Positions 12,208 to 12,211 of a stretch of 12,211 nucleotides of DNA are shown here, piece by piece; position 1 is the stretch's first letter, and every line of letters starts with the position of its first letter. The stretch spans positions 1 to 12,211 of the forward strand of contig JAXDJO010000058.1 of assembly GCA_034667525.1 (NCBI GenBank), given 5' to 3'. The position numbers and the translations under genes were made by a program. The stretch is from DATAPE01 sp034667525 (GTDB lineage: Bacteria; Actinomycetota; CADDZG01; WHSQ01). The notes below the pieces were generated by a model that worked only from the letters and a program-made list of their open reading frames with translations, ran no database searches and was not told the DNA's origin.

Positions 12208-12211
12208 AAGC

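Overview
This window is high-GC, densely coded DNA, most likely chromosomal and from an actinomycete-like bacterium (Actinomycetota, probably an uncultured or deep-branching lineage). The strongest pointer is the run mec-cysO-cysM-murI-(Rv1339-type metallo-beta-lactamase)-rph. From memory, this is the gene order of the Mycobacterium tuberculosis Rv1334-Rv1340 region, minus the rhomboid-like gene between cysM and murI. Frequent GTG/TTG starts and two likely leaderless starts fit the same picture. No mobile element, tRNA, rRNA or CRISPR array was seen.

Left part (1-3074). A minus-strand gene runs off the left edge; it encodes the N-terminus of a polytopic membrane protein, possibly a GT-C type glycosyltransferase. 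A 227-bp divergent intergenic region with two adjacent inverted repeats separates it from a two-gene plus-strand unit: a 14-helix DHA2-type MFS exporter (TTG start, strong Shine-Dalgarno) and, through an ATGA overlap, a MerR-family regulator. The MerR gene ends inside the 3' end of the convergent L,D-transpeptidase gene (90-bp overlap).

Envelope block on the minus strand (5864-2985). Two paralogous secreted DUF3494 (ice-binding-like) proteins are followed by a lipoprotein-like L,D-transpeptidase. The two DUF3494 proteins have different low-complexity linkers (Thr/Leu/Pro versus Pro/Thr/Ser) but share the extreme C-terminal motif PRAPxxSFGLTG. Upstream of the first lie two 21-bp-spaced palindromic direct repeats and a third palindrome; a degenerate copy of the repeat core sits before the second DUF3494 gene. 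A divergent small membrane-anchored coiled-coil gene (heptad RIDSLxx) follows. It carries an apparent one-base frameshift: the natural C-terminus is intact in another frame.

Middle (6473-7078). There is a zinc-type methionine sulfoxide reductase B gene and, convergent with it, a 59-residue gene encoding one classical C2H2 zinc finger, probably read from a leaderless transcript.

Right part (7205-12207). Seven genes lie tightly packed on the plus strand, five of the six junctions overlapping: selD, mec, cysO, cysM, murI, the metallo-beta-lactamase gene and rph. SelD appears to be a selenoprotein. Its true start is at 7205 and an in-frame TGA at 7256-7258 occupies the catalytic Cys/Sec position (HGGG-U-ACK), followed by a strong hairpin with a GGUU-type apex resembling a bacterial SECIS. 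The organism should therefore make selenocysteine. Mec, CysO and CysM form the sulfur-carrier route to cysteine: a CysO thiocarboxylate gives its sulfur to O-phosphoserine on CysM, and Mec releases cysteine. CysO here ends Gly-Gly-Ala rather than Gly-Gly, so it may need processing. MurI supplies D-glutamate for peptidoglycan, the metallo-beta-lactamase is probably a cAMP phosphodiesterase, and RNase PH trims tRNA 3' ends.
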